Below the pieces are notes generated by a model. It saw nothing but the letters and a program-made list of their open reading frames with translations, did no database searches and was not told the origin of the DNA. 64,000 nt of DNA from AC-37 sp036389295 (GTDB lineage: Bacteria; Actinomycetota; Thermoleophilia; Solirubrobacterales; Thermoleophilaceae): the NCBI GenBank assembly GCA_036389295.1, contig DASVQB010000024.1, positions 1 through 64,000 on the forward strand. The letters run 5' to 3'. The stretch's first letter is position 1; every line of letters begins with the position of its first letter. Below are positions 1 to 7,222 of this stretch, in pieces. The position numbers were made by a program, and so were the translations under genes.

Positions 1-696
1 GGGACGGGAACCGAGCGCCTCGAGGGCGAGCTGCCGGGGCCTGTCTTCCGCCTGGACGCCGACGTGCGCGGCCCCGCGCACGTCCTCGCCCGCTTCGAGG
101 CCGCGGACCGAGGCGTGCTCGTGGGCACGCAGATGGTGGCCAAGGGCCACGACTTCCCGGACGTCACCCTCGGCGTGGTCGTCGACGCCGACGCCACGCT
201 GCGGTTCCCGGACTTCCGCGCCGAGGAGCGCACGTTCGCCCTGGTCGCCCAGCTCGCGGGGCGGAGCGGGCGCGGGCCGCGCGGAGGGAAGGTGGTCGTG
301 CAGGCCCTCGACCCGGCCGAGCGCTCGCTGCGCCACGCCGCCGCCCACGACGCCGACGGCTTCGTGGCGGGGGAGCTCGAGCGCCGGCGGCAGCTCGGCT
401 ACCCGCCGTTCTCGACGCTGGTCCGCGTCGTGTGCTCGTCCCCGAGCCCCGGCCCCGAGACCGCCGCGGCCGCCGCGATCCGCGAGCGCGCGGCGCTGCC
501 CGGCGCGACCGTGCTGGGCCCCGCGGCGCTGTTCCGCCGCAACGGCAAGGAGCGTGCCCAGCTCCTCATCAAGGCGCCGGCCGACGACTCCGGCCGGGCG
601 GCCGCCGTGCGGGCGGTGCGCCGCGCGGTCGACGCCGTCGCGTCCGACCGCTCGCTGCGCGGCGTGAGCTTCGCCGTGGACGTCGACCCCCAGTAG
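1..696 (+). CDS. priA: Primosomal protein N' (PriA helicase), 3' part
   Basis: Frame 1 is open from the first base, so this is the C-terminal 231 residues of a gene that begins outside the window. PriA is the DNA helicase that restarts stalled replication forks. Visible are helicase motif V (VGTQMVAKGHDFPDVT, about residues 40-55) and motif VI (QLAGRSGRG, about residue 85), followed by the C-terminal region with the conserved YPPF stretch. Many actinobacterial PriA proteins have decayed ATPase motifs; motifs V and VI look intact here, but the Walker A part is not in the window. The TAG stop is also the first three bases of a -10 box for def, the usual PriA neighbour. The identification is firm. 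Confidence 0.93.
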   Translation, partial: GTGTERLEGELPGPVFRLDADVRGPAHVLARFEAADRGVLVGTQMVAKGHDFPDVTLGVVVDADATLRFPDFRAEERTFALVAQLAGRSGRGPRGGKVVVQALDPAERSLRHAAAHDADGFVAGELERRRQLGYPPFSTLVRVVCSSPSPGPETAAAAAIRERAALPGATVLGPAALFRRNGKERAQLLIKAPADDSGRAAAVRAVRRAVDAVASDRSLRGVSFAVDVDPQ

Positions 697-699
697 ACT
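694..699 (+). promoter_or_regulatory. -10 box TAGACT for def, overlapping the priA stop
   Basis: TAGACT includes the priA TAG stop and ends 7 bases before the GTG of def. The spacing predicts a transcript that starts at or next to the start codon (leaderless). Inference from spacing and from recurrence of the same motif before many genes here. Confidence 0.55.
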
Positions 700-706
700 C
701 GCGACC

Positions 707-1399
707 GTGGCGTCGAAGGACCCCGACCGCGCCCACGACCCCACCGCTCAGGCCGCCGGGCTCCGGCGGCGCGATGCGCAGGCGGGGGAGCCGGTCGACG
801 AGCACGAGCCCCAGATCGGCGAGCCGCTCGACCCCGAGGCCGACGAGCGGCCGCGGCGCGACCCCGAGGAGGAGGCACGCCGGACCGTCGCGATGTCGTT
901 CATCCGCCGCCTCGGCGACCCCGTCCTGAAGAGCCGCGCCACGCCCGTCGACCGCTTCGACGACACCCTCAGGGGCCAGGTCGCCCGCATGGCGGCGATC
1001 ATGAAGGACGCCTTCGGCGTCGGGCTCGCCGCGCCGCAGCTCGGCGTGTCGCAGCGCGTGCTGGTCTACCGGGTCGGCACCGACGCGCCGCTCGTGGCGC
1101 TGGTCAACCCGGAGATCGAGTGGACCGGCGACGAGGAGGAGCCGATGGAGGAGGGCTGCCTCTCGATCCCCGGCGTCCAGGTCGACGTCGAGCGGCCGGT
1201 CCACCTCCGGGTCCGGGCCCAGGACGAGCACGGCGAGCCGCTCCTGGTCGAGGCGTCGGGCCTCGAGGCCCGGGTGATCCAGCACGAGGTCGACCACCTC
1301 GACGGCATCCTCATCCTCGACCGCACGAGCCGCGACCAGCGCAAGGAGGCCATGCGCCAGCTCCGCGAGATGGAGCGGGAGGGGGAGCGGGCGGCCTAG
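707..1399 (+). CDS. def: Peptide deformylase with N-terminal extension
   Basis: Removes the formyl group from the N-terminal methionine of new proteins; a metal enzyme acting at the ribosome. All three motifs are present: GVGLAAPQ (104-111), EGCLSIP (149-155, metal ligand Cys151) and QHEVDH (192-197, His193, His197 and catalytic Glu194). The 230-residue frame is longer than the usual 165-190 because about 60 hydrophilic, acidic residues precede the fold. The GTG at 707 is favoured by the TAGACT box 7 bases upstream. An internal ATG at 893 would give a standard-length enzyme but has only a distant purine run before it. Its partner fmt lies about 13 kb away on the other strand. Confidence 0.93.
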   Translation: MASKDPDRAHDPTAQAAGLRRRDAQAGEPVDEHEPQIGEPLDPEADERPRRDPEEEARRTVAMSFIRRLGDPVLKSRATPVDRFDDTLRGQVARMAAIMKDAFGVGLAAPQLGVSQRVLVYRVGTDAPLVALVNPEIEWTGDEEEPMEEGCLSIPGVQVDVERPVHLRVRAQDEHGEPLLVEASGLEARVIQHEVDHLDGILILDRTSRDQRKEAMRQLREMEREGERAA

Positions 1400-1435
1400 G
1401 AGGCCCCGCTCCGTGGCCCAAGAGGCCCCGCTCCG
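1400..1435 (+). repeat. Direct repeat after def (14 bp, period 22)
   Basis: GAGGCCCCGCTCCG occurs at 1400-1413 and 1422-1435, directly after the def stop. It belongs to a pattern of short duplications at gene ends in this window. Confidence 0.7.
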
Positions 1436-1462
1436 CGGCGGGCCGCCGGTCGTCGCGGCGCG

Positions 1463-2197
1463 CTACGAGATCGCGAACCGGACGGTCACCGTCGCCTCGA
1501 TCGTCGCCGTGCCCGGCTCGATCGGGGTCGTCACGGTGCCCTCGGGCGCGCTGAAGCCGGCCTGGCTGCGCCCCTCGTCGTCGAAGCCGAGCTCCTCGAA
1601 CCCCTCGACGATCGTGTGCGGCGCGCCGAGCGCGACCCCCGACTGCTGGGCCAGCCGCTCGGCCTTCGAGCGGGCGTCGGAGTACGCGTCGGCGAGGGCC
1701 TGCCGGTACAGCTCGTCGCGCTTCGAGGTCGAGAAGTCGACCCCCGAGACGCCGGTCGCACCGGCGCGCACCGCGGCGTCGACGACCGCGCCAGCGGTGT
1801 CGATCCGGCGAACCGTGACCGAGACCGCGTTCACGGCGAGGTAGCCGCGCGTGACCTTCCGCCTGCGCTTCCCGACTCGCCGGACGTACCGCCGGAGCGA
1901 GACGTTGCTGGTCTGGACGTCCGCGCGCGCGACGCCGAGGCCGACGATCGCGTCGATGACCCGCTGGAGCCGCACCGCGTTGTTCGCGAGCGCCCCGGAG
2001 GCGGTCCGGCTCCGCGCCTCGACGCGGAAGTCGAGGGCGGCGGTGTCGTTCGGCGCCTGCGCGACGGCCGTGCCGACCACGACGATGCTGCGCGGCTCGG
2101 CCGAGCTCTGCGCTACGGCCGAGGCTGGCGCCGCGATCGCCCCCAGGATGGCGACCGCGGCTGCCGCGAGATGGATGCGAGTCCTCCCTGCCAGCAA
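1463..2197 (-). CDS. Secreted SIMPL-domain (DUF541) protein
   Basis: A 244-residue exported protein. From the TTG at 2197 the product starts with MLAGRTRIH, then a hydrophobic core and an Ala-rich cleavage region ending ASAVAQ: a normal signal peptide. The rest fits the SIMPL family (PF04402): IVVVGTAVAQAPNDTAALDFRVEARS-type opening, a central region with Asn-Val-Ser-Leu, and a terminal beta strand. The exact role of SIMPL proteins is unclear. The frame is open 28 codons further up to 2281, but the TTG sits 10 bases after a TAGGTT box on the same strand. A strong purine run (AGGGAGGA, 2189-2182) lies inside the coding region before an ATC codon at 2176. Position and spacing support TTG, but the start is not certain. 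Confidence 0.78.
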   Translation of the reverse strand: MLAGRTRIHLAAAAVAILGAIAAPASAVAQSSAEPRSIVVVGTAVAQAPNDTAALDFRVEARSRTASGALANNAVRLQRVIDAIVGLGVARADVQTSNVSLRRYVRRVGKRRRKVTRGYLAVNAVSVTVRRIDTAGAVVDAAVRAGATGVSGVDFSTSKRDELYRQALADAYSDARSKAERLAQQSGVALGAPHTIVEGFEELGFDDEGRSQAGFSAPEGTVTTPIEPGTATIEATVTVRFAIS

Positions 2198-2207
2198 GTC
2201 TGGATCC

Positions 2208-2213
2208 AACCTA
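2208..2213 (-). promoter_or_regulatory. -10 box TAGGTT for the SIMPL gene
   Basis: Read on the minus strand, TAGGTT is followed by 10 bases and then the TTG at 2197. This matches the leaderless spacing seen across the window and helps choose the start. Confidence 0.45.
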
Positions 2214-2252
2214 TGCGAGGTCGCCCGTTTTCGCCACCCCTTTCTCCCTGAA

Positions 2253-2327
2253 GCACGGCGCGGCCGATCGGGCGGGTGCACGGCGCGGCCGATCGGGCGG
2301 GTGCACGGCGCGGTCGATCGGGCGGGT
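2253..2327 (+). repeat. Three tandem 25-bp repeats
   Basis: A 25-bp unit beginning GCACGGCGCGGCCGATCGGG is repeated at 2253-2277, 2278-2302 and 2303-2327; the third copy has C to T in CGGTCGATC. The units abut without spacers, so this is not a CRISPR. It lies between the divergent SIMPL promoter region and the 3' end of rpmB. Confidence 0.85.
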
Positions 2328-2395
2328 GGCGCGGAGCCGTTCCGGACGCGGCGGCTGCTGCCCGCCGCGGTCGGGACGGCGGAGGCGACAGGACC

Positions 2396-2480
2396 CGCCC
2401 GCGGAGCGGCCGGTCCCGGCGCAGTAAACGCCCGCGGACAGTAAACGCCCGCGGAGCGGCCGGTCCCGGCGCTGTAAGCG
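2396..2480 (+). repeat. 35-bp direct repeat downstream of rpmB
   Basis: A 35-bp segment starting CGCCCGCGGAGCGGCCGGTC is found at 2396-2430 and 2446-2480 with two mismatches near its end, period 50. An extra partial copy of the GTAAACGCCCGCGGA part lies between them. It abuts the rpmB stop codon. Confidence 0.8.
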
Positions 2481-2672
2481 TCAGGCGGCCTTCAGGACCT
2501 TGCCGGACTTCAGGCAGCGCGTGCAGACGTACTCGCGGCGCGGCGAGCCCTTCACCTCGATCCTGACCTTCTGCAGGTTCGGGTTGAAGCGCCGCTTGGT
2601 GGCGACCATCGAGTGGCTCCGGCTGTGACCGAACGCCGGGCCCTTTCCGCACGCGTAGCAGACCTTCGGCAC
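2481..2672 (-). CDS. rpmB: 50S ribosomal protein L28
   Basis: A 63-residue protein of the large subunit. It starts MPKVCYACGKGPAFGHSRSHS, the L28 signature, and carries two CxxC pairs (Cys5/Cys8 and Cys50/Cys53), the zinc-binding form of L28. The GTG start at 2672 lies 8 bases after a TAGCCT box on the minus strand. In many Firmicutes and Actinobacteria rpmB stands next to fakA and recG; here those genes are 13 kb away, so the neighbourhood has been split. Confidence 0.96.
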   Translation of the reverse strand: MPKVCYACGKGPAFGHSRSHSMVATKRRFNPNLQKVRIEVKGSPRREYVCTRCLKSGKVLKAA

Positions 2673-2680
2673 GGCGCGGA

Positions 2681-2686
2681 AGGCTA
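2681..2686 (-). promoter_or_regulatory. -10 box TAGCCT for rpmB
   Basis: The minus-strand TAGCCT ends 8 bases before the GTG start of rpmB, and no Shine-Dalgarno sequence is visible. A leaderless promoter is inferred. Confidence 0.55.
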
Positions 2687-2726
2687 GCAGCGGGAGCGGC
2701 CCGCCGGGGGCTCCCGGACGGCGCCC

Positions 2727-3185
2727 TCAGACCGGCTCGACCGGGTCGCCGACGGCGATCTCGCCGTCCTCGACCACGTCCGCGCGGAGGCCGCCGCGGT
2801 GGACGAGCCCGCGCATGACGCCCTTCTGCGTCAGGCCCTCGAGGTGCCGGCACGGCTCGCACAGCTCGACCCCGACGCAGCGCAGCTCGCCGACCCGGAA
2901 CGGCTTGCCGACGAGGTCGTTAAGACCGACGCCGCGCGTGACCACGTTGCGCCGCGGCTCCGCCGGCGACAGCTCGATGCCGTGCTCGGCGGCGAGCGCC
3001 TCGATCGCCTCGGCCTCGATCAGGGTCAGGTCGCGGCCGGCGCCCGGCTCGTTCGGCGGCTCGCCGTCGCCGCGGTGGTAGCGGTCGCCCTCCGGCCCCC
3101 GGCCGGCGAGCACGCGAGCCCGCTCGACCGGCTGCGGCAGCTCCTCCTCCACCGGCGACAGGTAGATGCCCTCGACGCGACCCAT
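2727..3185 (-). CDS. MOSC domain protein
   Basis: About 152 residues forming a stand-alone MOSC domain (PF03473), the fold of the molybdenum cofactor sulfurase C-terminus. The expected Cys is present in CEPCRHLEG (about residue 110), and RRNVVTRG (about residue 80) matches the family core. Such proteins are thought to handle sulfur for metal-sulfur centres; the substrate here is unknown. The ATG at 3185 overlaps the aldolase stop as TGATG, so the gene is translationally coupled as the last member of the rib operon. A GTG one codon upstream is the alternative start. Confidence 0.85.
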   Translation of the reverse strand: MGRVEGIYLSPVEEELPQPVERARVLAGRGPEGDRYHRGDGEPPNEPGAGRDLTLIEAEAIEALAAEHGIELSPAEPRRNVVTRGVGLNDLVGKPFRVGELRCVGVELCEPCRHLEGLTQKGVMRGLVHRGGLRADVVEDGEIAVGDPVEPV

Positions 3186-4207
3186 CACCCGAGAACCCTA
3201 CGGAACGCGTCCAGCGCCCGGTCGATCCCGGCCCGGTCCACGTCGAGGTGGGTGACGGCACGCAGCCGCCGCGGTCCGATCGGGGTGACCTCGACGCCCT
3301 CGCGGCCGAGGTCGGCCCAGCGCGCGGGCGCGTCGTCGACCTCGAAGATCACGATGTTGCTCTCGACCGTCGAGGGGTCGAGCGACGCGCCGGGCAGCTC
3401 GGCGAGCCCCTCGGCCAGCAGCCGGGCGTGCTCGTGGTCCTCTGCGAGCCGCTCGACGTTGTGGTCGAGCGCGTAGAGCCCGGCGGCGGCCACGATGCCG
3501 GCCTGGCGCAGGGCGCCGCCCATCATCTGCTTGAACCGCCACGCCTCCTCGACCAGCGCCGCCGACCCCGCGAGGCACGCGCCGACCGGCGCGCCGAGCC
3601 CCTTGGAGAAGTCGATCCACGCGGTGTCGAACGGCGACGTCCACTCGGCCGCCGGCACGCCGGACGCGACGACCGCGTTCATCAGCCGGGCCCCGTCCAG
3701 GTGCGTCCGGAGCCCCGCCTCCCGGGTGGCGTCGAGCACCCCGCGGACCCGGTCGAGCGGCCACACCCGGCCGCCGCCCATGTTGGTCGTCTGCTCGACG
3801 CACACGAGCGCCGAGCGCGCGGCGTAGCGGTCGCCCGGCTGCGTCGCGGCGGCCGCGACGTCGCCGCCGTCGAACATCCCGCCCTCGCCCCGCAGCGGCA
3901 CGACCATGGCGCCCGCGTGCGCCGCCGGCCCGCCGCCCTCGGCGACGATCGGGTGCGAGCTCTCGTGGAGGATCACCGCCTCCCCGGGGCTCACGTGCAG
4001 GCGGATCCCGATCTGGTTGCACATCGTCCCCGACGGCAGGAACAGCGCCGCCTCGTGACCGAGCAGCTCCGCCACGCGCTCCTGGAGCGCGTTGACGGTC
4101 GGGTCGGCGAGCCGCTGCTCGTCGCCCACCTCGGCCTCGGCCATCGCCCGCCGCATGGCGGCGCTCGGCCGCGTCTGCGTGTCGCTCCAGAGGTTGACCG
4201 GCTCCAC
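3185..4207 (-). CDS. ltaE: Low-specificity L-threonine aldolase family enzyme
   Basis: A 340-residue PLP enzyme of the beta-eliminating lyase/threonine aldolase family, which cleaves threonine to glycine and acetaldehyde. Landmarks are the N-terminal NLWSDTQTRPS, the SGTMCNQIGIRLH region (about 60), the aspartate in THLDGARLMNA (about 170) and the PLP lysine in DFSKGLGAPVGA (about 205). The GTG at 4207 lies 5 bases after the ribH stop. The open frame continues far upstream, but that part overlaps ribH and does not resemble the family. Its place in the rib operon is unexpected and its metabolic link to flavin synthesis is not obvious. Confidence 0.9.
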   Translation of the reverse strand: MEPVNLWSDTQTRPSAAMRRAMAEAEVGDEQRLADPTVNALQERVAELLGHEAALFLPSGTMCNQIGIRLHVSPGEAVILHESSHPIVAEGGGPAAHAGAMVVPLRGEGGMFDGGDVAAAATQPGDRYAARSALVCVEQTTNMGGGRVWPLDRVRGVLDATREAGLRTHLDGARLMNAVVASGVPAAEWTSPFDTAWIDFSKGLGAPVGACLAGSAALVEEAWRFKQMMGGALRQAGIVAAAGLYALDHNVERLAEDHEHARLLAEGLAELPGASLDPSTVESNIVIFEVDDAPARWADLGREGVEVTPIGPRRLRAVTHLDVDRAGIDRALDAFRRVLG

Positions 4208-4212
4208 GGCGG

Positions 4213-4683
4213 CTACCCGTCGCGGAGGCCGAAGCCGAGCCCGCCGCCCGAGGCGCGGCCGCCGAGCTCCGCCCGCAGCTCCGCCATGCGGACGACCGCC
4301 CGCGCCGCGTCCTCGCCCTGGTGGCGCTTCTCGCCCACCCGCGCGAGCGCCTGGTCCATGCTGTCGACCGTCAGGACCCCGAACGCGCACGGCACGCCGG
4401 TGTCGAGCCCCACCCGCGCGATCCCGCTCGCCGCCTCCGCGCACACGTAGTCGTAGTGGTCGGTCTCGCCGCGGATCACGGCGCCGAGGCACGCCACCCC
4501 GGCGTAGCGCCCGGAGTGCGCGCAGTAGCGCGCCGCGAGCGGCAGCTCGAACGCCCCCGGCACGTCGTGCACCTCGACCGCCCCGCCCGCCTCCTCGAAG
4601 ACCCGCCGCGCGCCGTCCACCAGCCGGTCGGCGAGGTCCTCGTAGAACCGCGCGACGGCGATCGCCCAGACGGGCTCAGCCAC
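4213..4683 (-). CDS. ribH: 6,7-dimethyl-8-ribityllumazine synthase
   Basis: A 156-residue enzyme that condenses the ribityl-aminouracil with dihydroxybutanone phosphate to make lumazine, the penultimate riboflavin step. Signature segments are VPGAFELPLAARY (about 41-53), GAVIRGETDHYDYV (about 67-80) and FGVLTVDSMDQAL (about 101), with the usual length. The GTG start at 4683 overlaps the ribAB stop by 8 bases. The C-terminal Gly-rich tail (RASGGGLGFGLRDG) is a small extension. Confidence 0.95.
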   Translation of the reverse strand: MAEPVWAIAVARFYEDLADRLVDGARRVFEEAGGAVEVHDVPGAFELPLAARYCAHSGRYAGVACLGAVIRGETDHYDYVCAEAASGIARVGLDTGVPCAFGVLTVDSMDQALARVGEKRHQGEDAARAVVRMAELRAELGGRASGGGLGFGLRDG

Positions 4684-5968
4684 CCCGCTCGCGATCCTCG
4701 TTCTCCCGGTCCTGCACGCGCTCCTCGTGGATCATCTCCTCGTCGAGCGCCAGCCCCTGGTGGTGCAGCAGGTGGCCCATGCGGTCGCGCTTGGCGCGCA
4801 TGTACTCGCGGTTGTGCACGTTCGACGGGAGCGCGATCGGGAGCTGGTCGGTCACGCGCAGCCCGTAGCCCTCGAGGCCGACGATCTTCTTCGGGTTGTT
4901 CGTGAGCAGGCGGATCGAGCTCAACCCGAGGTCGACCAGGATCTGGGCGCCGATCCCGTAGTCGCGCAGGTCCGCCGGCAGGCCGAGCTCGAGGTTCGCG
5001 TCGACCGTGTCGAGCCCCTCCTCCTGGAGCTTGTATGCGCGCAGCTTGTTGAGGAGCCCGATGCCGCGTCCCTCCTGCGACAGGTAGAGCAGCACCCCGC
5101 AGCCCTCCGCCTCGATCCGCGCAAGCGCGGTCTCGAGCTGGAGCCCGCAGTCGCAGCGCTGCGAGTGGAAGACGTCGCCGGTGAGGCACTCCGAGTGGAC
5201 GCGGACGAGCACGTCCTCGCGCCCGTCCACGTCGCCCTTGACCATCGCGACGTGGTGCTTGCCGTCCACCAGCGAGCGGAAGCCGACGGCGCTGAAGTCG
5301 CCGAAGTCCGTGGGCAGCCTCGTCTCGACCACGCGCTCGACCAGCTTCTCGCTGCGGCGGCGGTACTCGATCAGGTCCGCCACGGTGACCATCTTCAGCT
5401 CGTGGCGGGTGCAGTAGTCGACGAGGTCCGGCACCCGGGCCATCGTCCCGTCGTCGTTCATGATCTCGCAGATGACGCCGGCCGGCGTGAGCCCCGCCAT
5501 GCGGGCCAGGTCGACGGCCGCCTCGGTCTGGCCGGTCCGCTCGAGCACCCCGCCGGGCTTGGCCTTGAGCGGGAAGACGTGGCCGGGCTGGACGAGGTCG
5601 CGCGGCCGCGAGGTCGGGTCGATCGCGACCTGGATCGTGTGCGCGCGGTCGTGGGCGGAGATCCCGGTCGTGACGCCCTCGCGGGCCTCGATCGACACCG
5701 TGAAGGCCGTCTCGTAGGGCGACTCGTTCTTCGCGGCCATGAGGTCGAGGTCGAGGTCGTCGCAGCGCTCCGGCGTGAGCGCGAGGCAGATCAGCCCGCG
5801 GCCCTCCTTCGCCATGAAGTTGATCGCGTCCGGGGTGGCGAACTGCGCGGCGAGCGTGAGGTCGCCCTCGTTCTCGCGGTCCTCGGCGTCGCAGACCACC
5901 ACCATGCGGCCGGCGCGGACGTCCTCGAGCGCGTCCTCGATCGTGCTGAAGGGGGCCCGCACGCTCAT
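4676..5968 (-). CDS. ribAB: Bifunctional DHBP synthase / GTP cyclohydrolase II
   Basis: A 430-residue two-domain riboflavin enzyme. The N-terminal domain (about 1-205) makes dihydroxybutanone phosphate from ribulose phosphate and has the acidic DAEDRENEGDLTLAAQ motif (about 26-41). The C-terminal domain (about 210-405) is GTP cyclohydrolase II, with zinc-binding cysteines in HSECLTGDVFHSQRCDCG and the LSQEGRGIGL loop. A short charged tail follows. The ATG at 5968 is separated from the ribD stop by one base, so the genes are co-transcribed. Both halves look complete. Confidence 0.95.
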   Translation of the reverse strand: MSVRAPFSTIEDALEDVRAGRMVVVCDAEDRENEGDLTLAAQFATPDAINFMAKEGRGLICLALTPERCDDLDLDLMAAKNESPYETAFTVSIEAREGVTTGISAHDRAHTIQVAIDPTSRPRDLVQPGHVFPLKAKPGGVLERTGQTEAAVDLARMAGLTPAGVICEIMNDDGTMARVPDLVDYCTRHELKMVTVADLIEYRRRSEKLVERVVETRLPTDFGDFSAVGFRSLVDGKHHVAMVKGDVDGREDVLVRVHSECLTGDVFHSQRCDCGLQLETALARIEAEGCGVLLYLSQEGRGIGLLNKLRAYKLQEEGLDTVDANLELGLPADLRDYGIGAQILVDLGLSSIRLLTNNPKKIVGLEGYGLRVTDQLPIALPSNVHNREYMRAKRDRMGHLLHHQGLALDEEMIHEERVQDRENEDRERGG

Positions 5969-5969
5969 C

Positions 5970-7094
5970 TCACCACTCCCCGAAGCGGGCCGAGATCAGC
6001 ACGTCGTCCTCGATCCGCTCGACCTCGGTCGCGACCGCGCGCCGGGCGGCGCCGATCGCCTCGATCCCCTCGCCCTCGACCGCCGCGCGGGCGTTGCGGC
6101 CGCCCGCCAGGATCGGCGCGACGAACGCGTGGACCACGTCGATCTCGCCCGCGTCCATGAACGCGCCGGCCAGGTGCGGACCGCCCTCGAGCATGAGCGA
6201 CTGCACCTCGCGGGCGCCGAGCTCGTCGAGGGCGGCGCTCACCCGCGCCGCCTCGTTCTCGCCGGCGACGACGATCACGTCGACGCCGGCGGCCGCGAGG
6301 GCCTCGGTCGCGGTGCGCGGGGCCGCGCGGGTGCAGACGACGCTGACCGGCGACTCGTCGACCGAACGGACCAGCCTGCTGTCGAGCGGGAGGCGGGCCT
6401 CGGAGTCGAAGACCACCCGGCGCGGCTGGCGGGCGACCGCCTCGACGCGGGCGGTGAGCAGCGGGTCGTCGGCGAGCGCGGTGCCGACCCCGACGGCTAC
6501 GGCGTCCGACTCGGCCCGCCAGCGGTGCGCCCGGGCGCGGCTCGCCTCGCCGGAGATCCAGCGCGAGTCGCCGCTGCTCGTCGCGACCTTGCCGTCGAGC
6601 GTCATCGCGCACTTCATGACCACGAGCGGCCGGCCGGTACGGGCGTGCTTGCGGAACGGCTGGTTGATCAGGCGGGCCGACCGGGCGACCTCGCCGTTCA
6701 CGACCGACACCTCGACGCCCTCGTCGCGGAGGATGCCGAGCCCGCGCCCGCTGGCCTTCTTCGTGGGGTCGTCGGAGGCGACCACGACGCGCGCGATCCC
6801 CGCGGCGAGGATCGCGTCCGTGCAGGGCGGCGTGCGGCCCTCGTGGCAGCACGGCTCGAGCGAGACGTAGAGCGTCCCGCCGGCCGGCACCTCGCCGCAC
6901 GAGTCGAGCGCCGCGCGTTCGGCGTGCGCCTCGCCCGCGGCGGCGTGGAAGCCCTCGCCTATGACCCGGCCGTCCTTCACGACCACCGCTCCCACGAGGG
7001 GGTTCGGGCTGGTCATCCCGCGCGCCTCGGTCGCCAGCTCGACGGCTCTCCTGAGGTGACGCGCGTCGCGCTCGGTGGCGAGCGTCTCAGCCAT
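5970..7094 (-). CDS. ribD: Bifunctional deaminase/reductase of riboflavin synthesis
   Basis: About 374 residues: a zinc deaminase domain with HAERAAL and PCCHEGRTPPC (about 58-95), then a reductase domain with KCAMTLDGKVATSSGDSRWIS (about 160-180) and the LEGGPHLAG nucleotide-binding segment. It catalyses the second and third steps of riboflavin synthesis. The ATG at 7094 is preferred; the frame is open 13 codons further, into an operator-like palindrome. It is the first gene of the operon. The usual ribE (riboflavin synthase) is missing between ribD and ribAB. Confidence 0.94.
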   Translation of the reverse strand: MAETLATERDARHLRRAVELATEARGMTSPNPLVGAVVVKDGRVIGEGFHAAAGEAHAERAALDSCGEVPAGGTLYVSLEPCCHEGRTPPCTDAILAAGIARVVVASDDPTKKASGRGLGILRDEGVEVSVVNGEVARSARLINQPFRKHARTGRPLVVMKCAMTLDGKVATSSGDSRWISGEASRARAHRWRAESDAVAVGVGTALADDPLLTARVEAVARQPRRVVFDSEARLPLDSRLVRSVDESPVSVVCTRAAPRTATEALAAAGVDVIVVAGENEAARVSAALDELGAREVQSLMLEGGPHLAGAFMDAGEIDVVHAFVAPILAGGRNARAAVEGEGIEAIGAARRAVATEVERIEDDVLISARFGEW

Positions 7095-7117
7095 TTGTGC
7101 GGTTCCCCGGGTCGAAA

Positions 7118-7138
7118 TTGACTCGCGAGTCAACTCTA
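7118..7138 (-). promoter_or_regulatory. rib promoter box with a 16-bp palindromic operator
   Basis: TTGACTCGCGAGTCAA at 7118-7133 is a perfect 16-bp palindrome. Read on the minus strand, a TAGAGT -10-like box (7138-7133) runs straight into it, so the palindrome would cover the transcription start and the first transcribed bases, 24 bases before the ribD ATG. That is a classical repressor position. Perfect palindromes of this size are typical of TetR-type operators, but the regulator is unknown. The leader is too short to hold an FMN riboswitch. Confidence 0.55.
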
Positions 7139-7206
7139 CCAGCGGGGGCCAGGGCGCCAGCCCGGAAGCCCGCTCCGGGCGCCGCTCCGGGGCGGGGTCG
7201 GCTCGC

Positions 7207-7212
7207 TACCCT
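7207..7212 (+). promoter_or_regulatory. -10 box TACCCT for the GT39-like gene
   Basis: TACCCT ends 10 bases before the ATG at 7223 and no ribosome binding site is visible, giving a leaderless configuration. Confidence 0.45.
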
Positions 7213-7222
7213 GGTCGCGCCA

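Noticed and set aside
2176..2189. AGGGAGGA followed by ATC as the start of the SIMPL gene (ATC 2176)
   Set aside because: The signal peptide would lack its positive N-terminal residues; TTG 2197 has a -10 box at the right distance and gives MLAGRTRIH. The purine run is probably coincidental, though the case is not closed.
2253..2480. CRISPR array
   Set aside because: The repeats abut without unique spacers and are too few; no cas genes are nearby.
7095..7222. FMN riboswitch before ribD
   Set aside because: The leader from the inferred start of transcription is only some 30 bases and shows no multi-stem aptamer.
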